Below are positions 52,573-62,824 of a DNA stretch of 64,000 nucleotides, piece after piece. Where the stretch lies: the NCBI GenBank assembly GCA_040218145.1, contig JAVJQK010000135.1:37217-101216 (forward strand), read 5' to 3'. This DNA comes from Sandaracinaceae bacterium (GTDB taxonomy: Bacteria > Myxococcota_A > Polyangia > Polyangiales > Sandaracinaceae). Position 1 is the stretch's first letter. Every line of letters begins with the position of its first letter. The position numbers and the translations under genes are program-made. A model generated the notes under the pieces. The model was not told where the DNA came from and ran no database searches. It saw only the letters and a program-made list of their open reading frames with translations.

Positions 52573-54139
52573 GCGCACCGTCGTCATCTCCGCCCTCGGC
52601 ACGACGCTCGACCGGGGCCGGGGTGAGTCGCGCTGGCACCGCTGGCGGCCCACCGTGGCGCTCCACCAGCACGAGGACCTGCTCGTGGACCGGCTGGAGC
52701 TGCTCTATTCGCCGGGATACGAGGCGCTCGCCGAGACGGTGATGGGCGACATCGAGCGGCTCTCGCCCGAGACCGAGATCGCGCTCCACCCGCTGAGCCT
52801 CGCCGATCCGTGGGACTTCGAGGCGGTCTACGCGGAGCTGCTCGACTTCGCGAAGACGTATCAGTCTGGAGACGACGAGGAGCTGCTCGTGCACATCACG
52901 ACGGGCACGCACGTGATGCAGATCTGCTTCTTCCTCCTCGTGGAGAGCCGCCATCTGCCGGGCAAGCTCATCCAGACGCGGCCGCCGCGCCGGGGGGACG
53001 GGGGCGGCTGGTCGGTCATCGACCTGGATCTCGAGCGATACGATCAGCTCAAGGCGCGCTTCGACGCCGAGCGGGACGAGGATCTCAGCTTCCTCAAGGC
53101 CGGCATCGCGACGCGGAACGCGCGCTTCAACCGGATGGTGGCGCAGATCGAGCGCGTGGCGCTCTCGAGCCGGGAGCCGATCCTGCTCATGGGCCCGACC
53201 GGCGCGGGCAAGTCGCAGCTCGCGCGGCGCATCTTCGCCCTCCGGGCCCAGCGGGGGCTCACCTCGGGGGAGTTCGTGGAGGTGAACTGCGCGACCCTGC
53301 GCGGCGACGCGGCGATGAGCGCGCTCTTCGGCCACGTCAAGGGCGCGTTCACCGGCGCGCAGAAGGACCGGGCCGGCCTGCTCCGGCGCGCGGACGGCGG
53401 GGTGCTCTTCCTGGACGAGATCGGGGAGCTGGGTCTCGACGAGCAGGCGATGCTGCTGCACGCGATCGAGGAGAAGCGCTACCTCCCGGTCGGGGCCGAC
53501 GCGCCCGTGGCGGTGGACTTCGCGCTCCTGGCCGGGACCAACCGGGATCTGCGGGCGGAGGCCGCGGCGGGGCGCTTCCGTGAGGATCTGCTCGCGCGGC
53601 TCGACGTCTGGACCTTCTCGCTCCCCTCGCTGGCCGAGCGCCCGGAGGACCTCGAGCCGAACCTCGACCACGAGCTGGTCCGGCAGAGCGAGCGGCTCGA
53701 CCGGGTGGTGCGCATGACGGCGGAGGCGCGGGCGCGCTTCCTGGAGTTCGGGCGACACGCGGCGTGGCGAGGGAACTTCCGCGACCTCGCGGCGGCCGTG
53801 ATCCGGATGTCGACCCTCGCCCCCGATCGAATCGACCTCGACACGGTGGAGGAGGAGATCGGTCGGCTCGAGCAGGCCTGGGCGCCCCTCGCGCCGCGCG
53901 TCGAGGACGGCCGCGTGCGTCACCACCTGGGCGAGGCGGCGTCGGAGCTCGACCGCTTCGACCGGGTGCAGCTCGAGGACGTCTTGCGGGTCTGCGAGCG
54001 CGCGCCGAGCCTCTCCGCCGCGGGCCGCGAGCTCTTCGCGGAGAGCCGGCGGCGGCGCGCGAGCACCAACGACGCCGACCGCTTACGGAAGTACTTGGCG
54101 AAGCACGGGCTCGCCTTCGCGGACCTCGGCGCCGGCTGA
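52568..54139 (+). CDS. rtcR: RtcR, sigma-54 activator with CARF domain
   Basis: 523 residues. N-terminal CARF-like domain (1-175: 'VVISALGTTLD', 'ELLVHITTGTHVMQICFFLL'), which in E. coli RtcR senses RNA with a 2',3'-cyclic phosphate end. Central AAA+ domain: Walker A GPTGAGKS (209-216), sigma-54 contact loop GAFTGA (259-264), Walker B FLDEIGE, 'GTNRDLRAEAAAGRFREDLLARL'. The C-terminal HTH is around 480-515. It should activate rtcBA when RNA is damaged. The CARF domain is shared with CRISPR-associated effectors, but no CRISPR locus is present. Confidence 0.93.
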   Translation: MPRTVVISALGTTLDRGRGESRWHRWRPTVALHQHEDLLVDRLELLYSPGYEALAETVMGDIERLSPETEIALHPLSLADPWDFEAVYAELLDFAKTYQSGDDEELLVHITTGTHVMQICFFLLVESRHLPGKLIQTRPPRRGDGGGWSVIDLDLERYDQLKARFDAERDEDLSFLKAGIATRNARFNRMVAQIERVALSSREPILLMGPTGAGKSQLARRIFALRAQRGLTSGEFVEVNCATLRGDAAMSALFGHVKGAFTGAQKDRAGLLRRADGGVLFLDEIGELGLDEQAMLLHAIEEKRYLPVGADAPVAVDFALLAGTNRDLRAEAAAGRFREDLLARLDVWTFSLPSLAERPEDLEPNLDHELVRQSERLDRVVRMTAEARARFLEFGRHAAWRGNFRDLAAAVIRMSTLAPDRIDLDTVEEEIGRLEQAWAPLAPRVEDGRVRHHLGEAASELDRFDRVQLEDVLRVCERAPSLSAAGRELFAESRRRRASTNDADRLRKYLAKHGLAFADLGAG

Positions 54140-54261
54140 GCGGCGCCCCGCGGCTGGTGCACGATGCCACGACGCGGCTCCAAGGCGTGTCGTAGTCTGC
54201 CTCTGCACACCTGGAATCATGGGGAAAACCGGCGGCCTGGGTTTTGAGGAGTCCCCTGGGC

Positions 54262-54834
54262 ATGAAGACCCAATCGCTCCCCCGAGTCCTCACGCCGCTG
54301 CTCGCCGTCGCGGCGGTCGCCACCCTCTGTTTCGCCTTCACCCGCCCGGTGCGCTCGCAGGTCCGCGAGCCTGGCGCCGGGCTGGCGGGCCTCGACGGCA
54401 CCTGGCGCCTCGCCACGCCGAACGCCGAAGGAGAGATCGATCGCTCCATCGCGCGGGTCGTCGACCGCATGAGCTTCTTCATCCGCGGCATCGCGCAGTC
54501 GCGCATCGACGAGAGCGTCAACCCCGACCGCGTGGTGCGCATCCAGCCCGAGCGAGAGCGCGTGCGCGTCGCCCTCGACAGCTGGGGACCCGTGGAGCTG
54601 TCCCTGGACGGGAGGCAGCGCCGGGCCCGCAGCACCGACGGTCAGCCCATCCGGGTTCGCGCCGCGCTCTCCGGGGAGCACCTGACCCTCGTGCAAGCCG
54701 CGAACGAAGGCAGCCGCGTCTCCTACTTCTCGGGGTCCCCCGACGGCAACGCGATGCGAATGACGGTGCGGATCCAGTCGGATCGGCTGCCGGAAGACAT
54801 CATCTACCGCCTCGACTACCGACGGGCGCGCTGA
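54262..54834 (+). CDS. Secreted protein, paralogue of the convergent neighbour
   Basis: 190 residues from ATG 54262, ribosome-binding site GAGGAG. Sec signal (to about residue 29). Core phrases 'GLAGLDGTWRLATP', 'RVVDRMSFFIRGIAQSRIDES', 'RVRVALDSWGPVEL' and 'LPEDIIYRLDYRR'. The convergent gene at 54862-55389 shares the helix MSFF(I/V)R(G/A)IA(Q/R)SR and the ending (I/F)xYxLxYRR, so the two are paralogues. A lipocalin-like or START-like beta-barrel is possible. Function unknown. Confidence 0.72.
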   Translation: MKTQSLPRVLTPLLAVAAVATLCFAFTRPVRSQVREPGAGLAGLDGTWRLATPNAEGEIDRSIARVVDRMSFFIRGIAQSRIDESVNPDRVVRIQPERERVRVALDSWGPVELSLDGRQRRARSTDGQPIRVRAALSGEHLTLVQAANEGSRVSYFSGSPDGNAMRMTVRIQSDRLPEDIIYRLDYRRAR

Positions 54835-54861
54835 GCCATGGGCACCGCCTCGGACGCCCGG

Positions 54862-55389
54862 TCAGCGACGCCGGTACTGGAGCGTGAAGCGCATCGCCTC
54901 GGGCATGCGGGGGCTGTCTGTGATCACCTCCACCTGGAGGCGGCCCTCGGCGGCGGGCGTGAAGATGTACCAGCGCGTGCCGCCCTCGGTCTGGAACACG
55001 TGCTCGAGCGAGCCGTCGTCGCGGAAACGCGCCGTGACGTTCATCGACTCGCCCTCCTGATCCCGCCGCCGGACGGTCTGTCCCAGGGGAGTCGTGAAGG
55101 CGCTCCCGTCGGAGAAGCGCACCGTGACGTCGTCGCCGTCGAAGCGGAGCGAGATGCGTCGGTTCACCGTGGTCCCGTCGCGGAGACGGGAGCGGGCGAT
55201 GGCGCGGACGAAGAAGCTCATCGCGTTGGCCGCGCTCTCTGCGGCGCGGTCCACGACACGCTCGGCCTGCGAGACCGGCTGAGCCAGCACCCAGGTCCCC
55301 TCCACGCGCGCTCTGCCGTCCTGGGCGCTCACCGATCCGGCGACGAGCAGGACGAGCGACGCGACGGCGGGGCGGAGCAGTACACGCAT
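54862..55389 (-). CDS. Secreted protein, paralogue of the convergent neighbour
   Basis: 175 residues. Signal peptide ends SVSAQ (about residue 23). Same order of elements as the neighbour: 'VEGTWVLAQPV', 'ANAMSFFVRAIARSRLRDG', 'VTVRFSDGSAF', 'SLEHVFQTEGGTRWYIF', 'MPEAMRFTLQYRRR'. The two genes end 27 bases apart on opposite strands, an inverted duplication. Divergent from the ATP-grasp gene. Confidence 0.72.
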   Translation of the reverse strand: MRVLLRPAVASLVLLVAGSVSAQDGRARVEGTWVLAQPVSQAERVVDRAAESAANAMSFFVRAIARSRLRDGTTVNRRISLRFDGDDVTVRFSDGSAFTTPLGQTVRRRDQEGESMNVTARFRDDGSLEHVFQTEGGTRWYIFTPAAEGRLQVEVITDSPRMPEAMRFTLQYRRR

Positions 55390-55440
55390 GCGGGCAAAGT
55401 AACGCCCGGACGCATTCGCACAATCGAGGCGCCGTGCCTC

Positions 55441-55445
55441 AGGAG
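55441..55445 (+). promoter_or_regulatory. Ribosome-binding site deciding the ATP-grasp start
   Basis: AGGAG lies nine bases before the ATG at 55455. It favours that ATG over an in-frame GTG at 55434, and the ATG gives the expected MRALVTGSRLPFA start of the family. Confidence 0.6.
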
Positions 55446-55454
55446 TATCGAGTC

Positions 55455-56663
55455 ATGAGAGCGCTTGTCACCGGAAGTCGACTTCCTTTCGCCATCGAGC
55501 AGATCCGCAAGCTGGGGCGCATGGGACACGAGGTGCACGCCTCGGACGCGCTCTGGAGCGCGCCCGGGAATCACTCCCGCTTCTCGGCGGGGCACGTGGT
55601 CACGGCGCCCCCGCGCCACGAGCCCGAGCAGTTCGTCCGGGACATCGTGCAGTACCTGCGCGAGCACCCGATCGACCGCCTGATCCCGTCCTTCGAGGAG
55701 GTCTTCTATCTCGCCCGACACCGTCGCCAGATCGAGGCGCACACCGAGCTGTTCGCGCCCTCCTACGACGTGCTCGCCGCGCTCCACGACAAGAGCACCA
55801 TGGTCGAGCTCGCGCAGGAGCTGGGCGTGGACGTCGCGCCGACCCTCCTCGCGCGCGACCGGGCCGAGCTGGAGGCGGCGTGCCGTGACTTCCCCCGGTT
55901 CTTCGCGCGGCCGGCCTACACGCGCGGCGGGGTGACGCTCTTCACCAACGCGGGGCCGCTCGCCGGGGTGGTGCGCCTCGAGGACTGTCACCCGACGCCC
56001 GAGAACCCCTACCTCGTGCAGCCCTTCCTCGACGGCCGGGATCTCTGCACCCACTCGATCGTGCATCACGGACGCGTCGCGGCGCACGTCAGCTACATCC
56101 ACCCGCTCACCCTCGAGCACGCGGGCGGCATCGTGTTCGAGTCGGTGGTGGTCCCCGAGACCCTGCGGGTGACCCGGCTCGTCGCGGAGGCGACCGGGTA
56201 TCACGGCCAGATCTCGTTCGACTTCATGGAGACCGAGCAGGGCATCTACCTGGTGGAGTGCAACCCGAGGCCGACCGCGGGCCTGACGGTGATGCCGGAC
56301 GCGATCTTCGACGACGGCATGATGGAACGGACCGGGGGCGAGACCCTCGTCGGCCCGGCCGGCGTCCAGCGCAAGCTCTCTCTCGCGCTGCTCCGCAACA
56401 TGGTCGTGCACTGGGAGTCGCTGCCGGAGAACCTCGCGGCGCTCGCGTCGAAGACCCCGGACATCTACGCCGACCCGGACGACCTGGTGCCGCTCTTCTC
56501 GCAGCTCTTCGCCTACGGGAAGGTGCTGAAGTACCGGCTCGCGAACGGACGCGCCGACAACAGGGGGCGGAGCGACATCATGCAGGGCTACTTCGAGGAC
56601 CTGACCTTCGACGGCGACGGAACCGTGCCCTCGTTCAGAACAGCTGCTCGGCGAGCTGCCTGA
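55455..56663 (+). CDS. ATP-grasp enzyme of unknown substrate
   Basis: 402 residues. N-terminal Rossmann-like pre-ATP-grasp domain (MRALVTGSRLPFAIEQIRKLGRMGHEV), then the ATP-grasp fold with 'DKSTMVELAQELGV', 'FFARPAYTRGGVTLF', 'YLVQPFLDGRDLCTHSIV' and the metal-binding 'QISFDFMETEQGIYLVECNPRPTAG' region. It should form an amide, peptide or carboxylate adduct through an acyl phosphate. The family resembles carbamoyl-phosphate synthase-like ATP-grasp proteins found widely in myxobacteria. It overlaps the convergent patatin gene by 29 bases. Confidence 0.85.
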   Translation: MRALVTGSRLPFAIEQIRKLGRMGHEVHASDALWSAPGNHSRFSAGHVVTAPPRHEPEQFVRDIVQYLREHPIDRLIPSFEEVFYLARHRRQIEAHTELFAPSYDVLAALHDKSTMVELAQELGVDVAPTLLARDRAELEAACRDFPRFFARPAYTRGGVTLFTNAGPLAGVVRLEDCHPTPENPYLVQPFLDGRDLCTHSIVHHGRVAAHVSYIHPLTLEHAGGIVFESVVVPETLRVTRLVAEATGYHGQISFDFMETEQGIYLVECNPRPTAGLTVMPDAIFDDGMMERTGGETLVGPAGVQRKLSLALLRNMVVHWESLPENLAALASKTPDIYADPDDLVPLFSQLFAYGKVLKYRLANGRADNRGRSDIMQGYFEDLTFDGDGTVPSFRTAARRAA

Positions 56664-57552
56664 GCTTCCGCGCCCGGAGCGACTTCATCGCCGCCTCGCG
56701 CGCCGCCTCCACCGTGGGGCCGGCGCGCGAGACGTCCATCACGTCCAGGCCCATGACCGCGGCGGCGTCCGCGCTCGGCTCGAAGAGCACCACCCGCTTG
56801 TTCGCGGGGCGGAGCGCGCGCACCTCGCGGCGCAAGAGCAGGCGGAGCGGCGGGAAGAGCGACAGCGGGTTGCTGACGAAGATCACGTCCTCGTCGGTCG
56901 CGGCCAGCAGATCGACGTGAGCGGCCGAGGCGATGCCGCCGTCGACGAAGCGCCGCCCGGCGATCAGCACCGACTGGCAGACGCCAGGCACGGCGCCCGA
57001 GGCGGCCACCGCCGAGCCGACGTCGGTGGAGGGCGCGTTGCCGGAGCCGAACGCGACGCGCTCGCCCGTGTCGCGACAGACGGCGGGGATCCAGAGCTCC
57101 TCGTCCGGCCAGCGGTCGCCGAAGAGCGCGCGAAAGCCGGCCGCCTGCGGCTCGAGGCTGACCGGGCCGTCGGGCATCAGGGCCGAGACGAGCCGGCCCG
57201 GCCGCGCTCGCCACGGGCGACGGATCGCGCTCGACAGATAGCGCAGCGAGCCGGGGCGCCACGGAGGCCGCTGCGAGCGGGGCGGGAGCTCGTGGCTCGG
57301 CCGCACGTAGTGCTGAGCGATGGCGCGGCCCTCCGGGGTCAGCTTCCGGCCGCGGACGCGCGCCCCGAGGTCTCGCGCGGACATGCCCGCGCGGAGCAGC
57401 GCCGCGACCTGCGCGCCGGCGGAGGTCCCCACGATCAGCGTGGCGGTTCGCGCGTCGAAGCCGAGCGCGTCCTCGAGCGCGCGCAGGACGCCCGCGTGGA
57501 AGGCGTGCCCCACCGGACCGCCCGCGCCGAGGACGATGGAGACGCGCGTCAT
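56635..57552 (-). CDS. Patatin-like phospholipase
   Basis: 305 residues, no signal peptide. Oxyanion-hole glycines in VLGAGGPVGHAFHAG, nucleophile Ser44 in VGTSAGAQVAA, and catalytic Asp205 in RRFVDGGIAS. These are the complete patatin Ser-Asp dyad elements. It probably hydrolyses acyl esters of phospholipids or other lipids in the cytoplasm. Located 39 bases after the outer-membrane barrel gene on the same strand, so the pair may be co-transcribed. Confidence 0.88.
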   Translation of the reverse strand: MTRVSIVLGAGGPVGHAFHAGVLRALEDALGFDARTATLIVGTSAGAQVAALLRAGMSARDLGARVRGRKLTPEGRAIAQHYVRPSHELPPRSQRPPWRPGSLRYLSSAIRRPWRARPGRLVSALMPDGPVSLEPQAAGFRALFGDRWPDEELWIPAVCRDTGERVAFGSGNAPSTDVGSAVAASGAVPGVCQSVLIAGRRFVDGGIASAAHVDLLAATDEDVIFVSNPLSLFPPLRLLLRREVRALRPANKRVVLFEPSADAAAVMGLDVMDVSRAGPTVEAAREAAMKSLRARKLRQLAEQLF

Positions 57553-57591
57553 CCCATCCCGAGACGTAGGGGCGCGTCGGCGCCGCGCAAA

Positions 57592-58464
57592 TCAGAAGGC
57601 ATGGGCGAGGTAGACCGAGACCACCGGCCCTCCGGTCTGGCGGCTGAGCAGGAACAGGCCGCCCTCGACGGTCAATCCGACGTACCATCGTGGCGCGATC
57701 TGGTAGTCGCCCTCCACCGCGAAGCCGATGTACGTCGTGCCGTTGCCGATCCCGCTCGGGCTCTCGTGCCCCGGCGCCTCGTCGCCGAGCCAAACGTCGA
57801 GGCTGTGGTAGCCCGTGACGCGGCCCCGCACCCCGAACTCGGCGATGAGCGTGGCGCCCACCTCGGCCGTCCAGGTCAGGACATGGTCGTAGCCCTCGGT
57901 GCGCAGCACGTAGCCGGCCGAGCCAGCCATGTACCAGCGATCGGCCGCGTACCCCGCGCCGAGCGAGAGCGGGAAGTCCCACGCGCCCGCGCCTATGCGG
58001 AGGGCGCCCACCGCCGGGTTGCCCTCGGCGGTGCCGTAGACGGTCTGCACCTCCTGCGCCCGCGCGAACGGCGCGCGCACGCCCCCCTCGAGCGCCATCA
58101 CGAAGCGCCCCTCTTGCAGGAACTGCCAGCGCAGGCCGAGGAGCGGGTCCCCGGGCGTGACGTGGCTCTGGTAGCTGCCGTCGCGCGGGTCCTCGAGGTG
58201 AAACGTGCGGACCATCTCGGTGTGGAGCACGAGCGCGAGGTCGTCGACCAGGCCCAGCTCCGCGTACGCGCTGAGGAACACCTCGTGGTAGGCGCCGTAT
58301 CCGTAGGTGTTTCCGTCGCCGGCGTGGAAGTCGAAGCCGTAGAGGTACTTCAGCCAGATCTTCACGTAGCCGTGGTTCTGATCGGGCGCCCACGGGCCGG
58401 CCGCGGCGGGGCTCGCCGACAGCGTCACGGCGGCGGCGAGGAGGACCCCGAGCAGGCGGCGCAT
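57592..58464 (-). CDS. Outer-membrane beta-barrel protein
   Basis: 290 residues. Sec signal (cleavage after about AAAG). The mature part alternates aromatic and small residues in amphipathic strands ('GYVKIWLKYLYGFDF', 'EVFLSAYAELGLVDDLALVLHTEMV', 'FPLSLGAGYAADRWYMAGSAGYVL'). It ends with an aromatic residue (VSVYLAHAF), the BAM-recognised signature. About 12 strands can be traced. No family recognised beyond a generic outer-membrane porin or transport protein. Confidence 0.78.
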   Translation of the reverse strand: MRRLLGVLLAAAVTLSASPAAAGPWAPDQNHGYVKIWLKYLYGFDFHAGDGNTYGYGAYHEVFLSAYAELGLVDDLALVLHTEMVRTFHLEDPRDGSYQSHVTPGDPLLGLRWQFLQEGRFVMALEGGVRAPFARAQEVQTVYGTAEGNPAVGALRIGAGAWDFPLSLGAGYAADRWYMAGSAGYVLRTEGYDHVLTWTAEVGATLIAEFGVRGRVTGYHSLDVWLGDEAPGHESPSGIGNGTTYIGFAVEGDYQIAPRWYVGLTVEGGLFLLSRQTGGPVVSVYLAHAF

Positions 58465-58524
58465 GGCGCATCATCGCAGATCGCGCGCGTGCCAGCGACG
58501 GACGCGCACGGTAGGCTCCCGCCG

Positions 58525-59814
58525 ATGCACGAGCAGCCCCTGGCCGACGACCTCCTCGCCTACATCGAAGCCTCCCCGACCCCGTGGCACGCGGTCCGCG
58601 AGACCCGTCGGCGCCTGGAGGAGGCGGGCTATCGCGCGCTCGACGAGCGGGAGCGCTGGAAGCTCTCGCCAGGCGACAAGGTCTTCGTGATCCGCGGCGG
58701 CTCGTCGATCGCCGCGTTCGAGCTGGGCACCGCGCCGCCGTCCGAGGCGGGGTTTCGCTTCGTGGGCGCGCACACGGACTCGCCCAACCTCCGGCTCAAG
58801 CCGCGGCCGCAGCGTCAGCGTGAGCAGATCCACCAGCTCAGCGTCGAGCCTTACGGCGGCGTGCTGCTCCACACCTGGCTGGATCGGGACCTCTCGATCG
58901 GGGGCCGCCTCCTGACGCGCGACGGGGACGGGCTCGCGGAGACCCTCGTGCGCTTCGACGCGCCGCTCGCGCGGGTGTCCAGCCTCGCGATCCATCTGCA
59001 CCGCGACGTCAACGAGGAGGGGCTGAGGCTCAACCCGCAGGAGCACATGCTGCCGATGTTCGCGTTCGGCGGCGAGGCGCCCGCGCTCGAGGCCATGCTC
59101 GCCGAGCGGGCGGGCGTGGACCCGGCGGCCATCATCGGCTGGGACCTCTGCCTCTTCGACGTCCTGCCGCCGTCGCGCGGCGGGGTCGACGGAGAGATGA
59201 TCTTCGCTCCCCGCCTCGACAACCTCGCGAGCTGCCATGCAGGTCTCAGCGCGCTGCTCGACGCGGGCGACGCGACGAAGGCGAGCCGCGGCGTGGTCCT
59301 CTACGACCACGAGGAGTGCGGCAGCATGAGCCCGCAGGGGGCCGACTCGCCGTTCGTGCCGGAGCTCCTCGAGCGGCTCGCGCGCGCCTTCGACGACACG
59401 AGCGACGCCTACCCACGGGCGCTGGCGCGCTCCTTCCTCGTCTCTGCCGACATGGCGCACGCGGTGCACCCCAACTACGCCGACCGCCACGAGCCCGAGC
59501 ACAAGCCGCGGCTCGGCGCCGGCCCGGTCATCAAGACCAACGTCAACCAGCGCTACGCCACCGACGGCGAGAGCGCGGCCCGCTTCAAGCGCTGGTGCGC
59601 CGAGGCCGACGTCGTCCCGCAGGAGTTCGTCACCCGCAGCGATCTGCGCTGCGGCTCCACCATCGGCCCCATCAGCGCCGGCCGGCTCGGCGTGCGCGCG
59701 CTCGACGTGGGCAACCCGATGCTCTCGATGCACAGCTGCCGCGAGATGGCGGCCTCGGCCGACGTGGCGCCGATGATCGCGGCGCTGCGCGTCTTCCTGT
59801 CGCGCCTCGACTGA
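58525..59814 (+). CDS. apeB: M18-family aminopeptidase
   Basis: 429 residues, normal length. It removes N-terminal residues, often acidic, from peptides in the cytoplasm. Zinc ligands and catalytic residues are in 'FVGAHTDSPNLRLKP', 'APRLDNLAS', 'YDHEECGSMSPQGA', 'VSADMAHAVHPNYADRHEP' and 'MLSMHSCREMA', and the M18 signature 'GPVIKTNVNQRYATD' is present. Divergent from the barrel gene, with 60 bases between. Confidence 0.95.
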   Translation: MHEQPLADDLLAYIEASPTPWHAVRETRRRLEEAGYRALDERERWKLSPGDKVFVIRGGSSIAAFELGTAPPSEAGFRFVGAHTDSPNLRLKPRPQRQREQIHQLSVEPYGGVLLHTWLDRDLSIGGRLLTRDGDGLAETLVRFDAPLARVSSLAIHLHRDVNEEGLRLNPQEHMLPMFAFGGEAPALEAMLAERAGVDPAAIIGWDLCLFDVLPPSRGGVDGEMIFAPRLDNLASCHAGLSALLDAGDATKASRGVVLYDHEECGSMSPQGADSPFVPELLERLARAFDDTSDAYPRALARSFLVSADMAHAVHPNYADRHEPEHKPRLGAGPVIKTNVNQRYATDGESAARFKRWCAEADVVPQEFVTRSDLRCGSTIGPISAGRLGVRALDVGNPMLSMHSCREMAASADVAPMIAALRVFLSRLD

Positions 59815-59830
59815 CCACGACTGATCGAGC

Positions 59831-61750
59831 TCAAGGGCGCGGGAACGACACCGCCTCGTAGGGATCGCGGATCACCGCCGCGCCCGCCCAGTGGCTGGTC
59901 AGGAAGTCGAACCACGCCGTGGCGCCCACCTCGCTGTCGCCGATGTTGCCGTGCGTCGCGGTCCGCACCTCGCCGTCTCGCCGCACGAGGTCGAACTGGA
60001 GCAGGCCCCCCGTCGCGCCCTCGATGTTCGCCGAGAGCGGCCCGGTGACGACCTCGAAGCCGGGCTCCTCCCGGAGGAGCGGCTCGACGATCGGGACGTC
60101 GAACGCGCGGCCGAGGGCGTAGTTGCTGATGTTGGGCACGGTGTCGTCGTCGAGCACCACGCCGAGCAGGACGTCGGGCACCCCCGGCGCGCGCGCGAAC
60201 CGGTCCCGCTGCCCGTGCGGCGCGTAGCTGGCGGGGTCGCCGGCGTCGAGCACGGTCTGCAGGATGGGGAAGAAGCGTCGCACGTCGCCTTCCGTCGTCA
60301 TGCGCGGCCGGAGCAGATCGATGATCGTGCTGAAGAGGGGGGAGTCGCTGATGATGGTGCTCACCCGCCCGCCCGGGACGACGAGCACGCCCGCGCCGTA
60401 GCGGTCGGTGGCCGCCAGCAGCTCCGGGCCCATCAGGCCGCCGAGCGAGACGCCGAGGTAGGCGACCCGATCGGGATCCACGTCGGCCGCGCCGTCCCCG
60501 TCGACGTCCGGTGAGGTCTCGAGCAGGCGCGTGATCTGGAGCCGGTCCCAGGTGGTCTGCCGGAAGTGCTCGCGCAGCCGGGTCGCGTGCAGGGCGCGCA
60601 CGTTCAGGTCGCCGATCGCGAAGAATTGCAAGACGACGGGCAGGGAGGTCGCGGTCGGGTCGGGGTTGGTCGGGTGCTCGCCGTGCATCAGCGCCGGCGC
60701 CGCGACGGTCACGATCCCTTCGGGCGCCGCGAACTCGGCGAGCCGCTGGGCCTGGTTGCGATCGCCCGTCAGGCCGTGCCCGTAGAAGAGGGTCGGGTAG
60801 GGCGCCTCGCCCGTCTTCGGGAGCCAGAAGGTCAGCGGCACCGAGTAGGTCGCGCGGGGCGTCGCGGCCGCGCCCGCCGCGCGCCGGAACACGCCGTCCT
60901 CGTCGCGGTAGTCGTTCAGCGTCACGCGCGCGTCGCAGCGGATCCAGAGGGCCTCCTCCGCGCAGCTCGGGGCCGCCTCGAAGCCGGGCGCCTCGCGCGC
61001 GTCCACGTCGTCGGCCACCGCGATCGTGTCCTCTTCGATCGACTGGGTGGGGTAGACGGTGAGCGCGACCAGGTCGTCCGCGGAGTCGATCACGCCGAGC
61101 GAGACGAGCGCGTCCACCGCCGCGGCCGACGACGGCGACGCGATCTCGGTCGCCATCGCCTCCGAGGGCTCGAGGCAGCCGCCGGCCGCGTCCGTCAGGG
61201 CGCGGGTCACGAACGCGATGGCCGTGGTCTTCGCGGGAAGAGGGCGCAGCGGCGCGAAGAGGAGGGTGCGGTCGTCGTCGGTGGTGTCGATCGTCGCGGG
61301 GCGCAGGGAGGGCTCCCCGCGCTCCGGGAGCACCGCGACGCCCAGCCCGCTCGAGGCGTCGGTCAGCCGGGGGAGGGCGTCCGGGTCGAACGCGCGGCCG
61401 AACTGGAAGAACGCCTCCGCATTGATCCCGAAGCCGTCCAGCTCGCCCAGGTCCTCGGTGAAGACCTGCCGATAGCCGCGCAGGGTGCGCACGAGGGTCG
61501 GGTAGACGGCCTCGTCGAAGAACAGGCGCTGGCCGGTCTCGGTGGTCGCGTCGTCCACGAGCAGCCGGGGCTCGGGCCACCGCGTGAGCCCCCCGCCGTC
61601 GGGCGACCAGTCGAGCACCGTGCACGTCGGCCCGGCGTCCAGCCCGGCGTCGCCCTGCGCCGCGCCGTCGAGCCCGGCGTCGCCGCCCGACGCGTCGTCG
61701 CAGGCCCCCAGCGCGAGCGCCACCATGATCGCGATTCCCCATCCCCGCAT
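59831..61750 (-). CDS. Serine-hydrolase lipoprotein (alpha/beta fold)
   Basis: 639 residues. Lipobox ALGAC (Cys17) and an Asp/Ala/Gly linker. The N-terminal 250 residues resemble the bacterial lipase N-terminal domain. The alpha/beta-hydrolase domain starts with 'YPTLFYGHGLTGDRNQ' (oxyanion loop) and carries the nucleophile in 'VAYLGVSLGGLMGPEL' (G-x-S-x-G). A His near the end (SHWAGAAVI) may complete the triad. A secreted esterase or lipase is likely. Convergent with apeB. Confidence 0.82.
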   Translation of the reverse strand: MRGWGIAIMVALALGACDDASGGDAGLDGAAQGDAGLDAGPTCTVLDWSPDGGGLTRWPEPRLLVDDATTETGQRLFFDEAVYPTLVRTLRGYRQVFTEDLGELDGFGINAEAFFQFGRAFDPDALPRLTDASSGLGVAVLPERGEPSLRPATIDTTDDDRTLLFAPLRPLPAKTTAIAFVTRALTDAAGGCLEPSEAMATEIASPSSAAAVDALVSLGVIDSADDLVALTVYPTQSIEEDTIAVADDVDAREAPGFEAAPSCAEEALWIRCDARVTLNDYRDEDGVFRRAAGAAATPRATYSVPLTFWLPKTGEAPYPTLFYGHGLTGDRNQAQRLAEFAAPEGIVTVAAPALMHGEHPTNPDPTATSLPVVLQFFAIGDLNVRALHATRLREHFRQTTWDRLQITRLLETSPDVDGDGAADVDPDRVAYLGVSLGGLMGPELLAATDRYGAGVLVVPGGRVSTIISDSPLFSTIIDLLRPRMTTEGDVRRFFPILQTVLDAGDPASYAPHGQRDRFARAPGVPDVLLGVVLDDDTVPNISNYALGRAFDVPIVEPLLREEPGFEVVTGPLSANIEGATGGLLQFDLVRRDGEVRTATHGNIGDSEVGATAWFDFLTSHWAGAAVIRDPYEAVSFPRP

Positions 61751-61823
61751 TCGCAGAGTCTACATGTGAGAGTCCGCTCCTCCCCGCTTGACCCCGGGGG
61801 GCGCACGCTCGAAACCCGTTGGG

Positions 61824-62744
<921 letters not shown>

Positions 62745-62824
62745 GCGTGCAGCTGAGGCGAACGGAACCGCCGTCTGCCTCGTAGGGTGGTGTACCCTCT
62801 CCCGCCGGAGGACCCTGCACCGTG

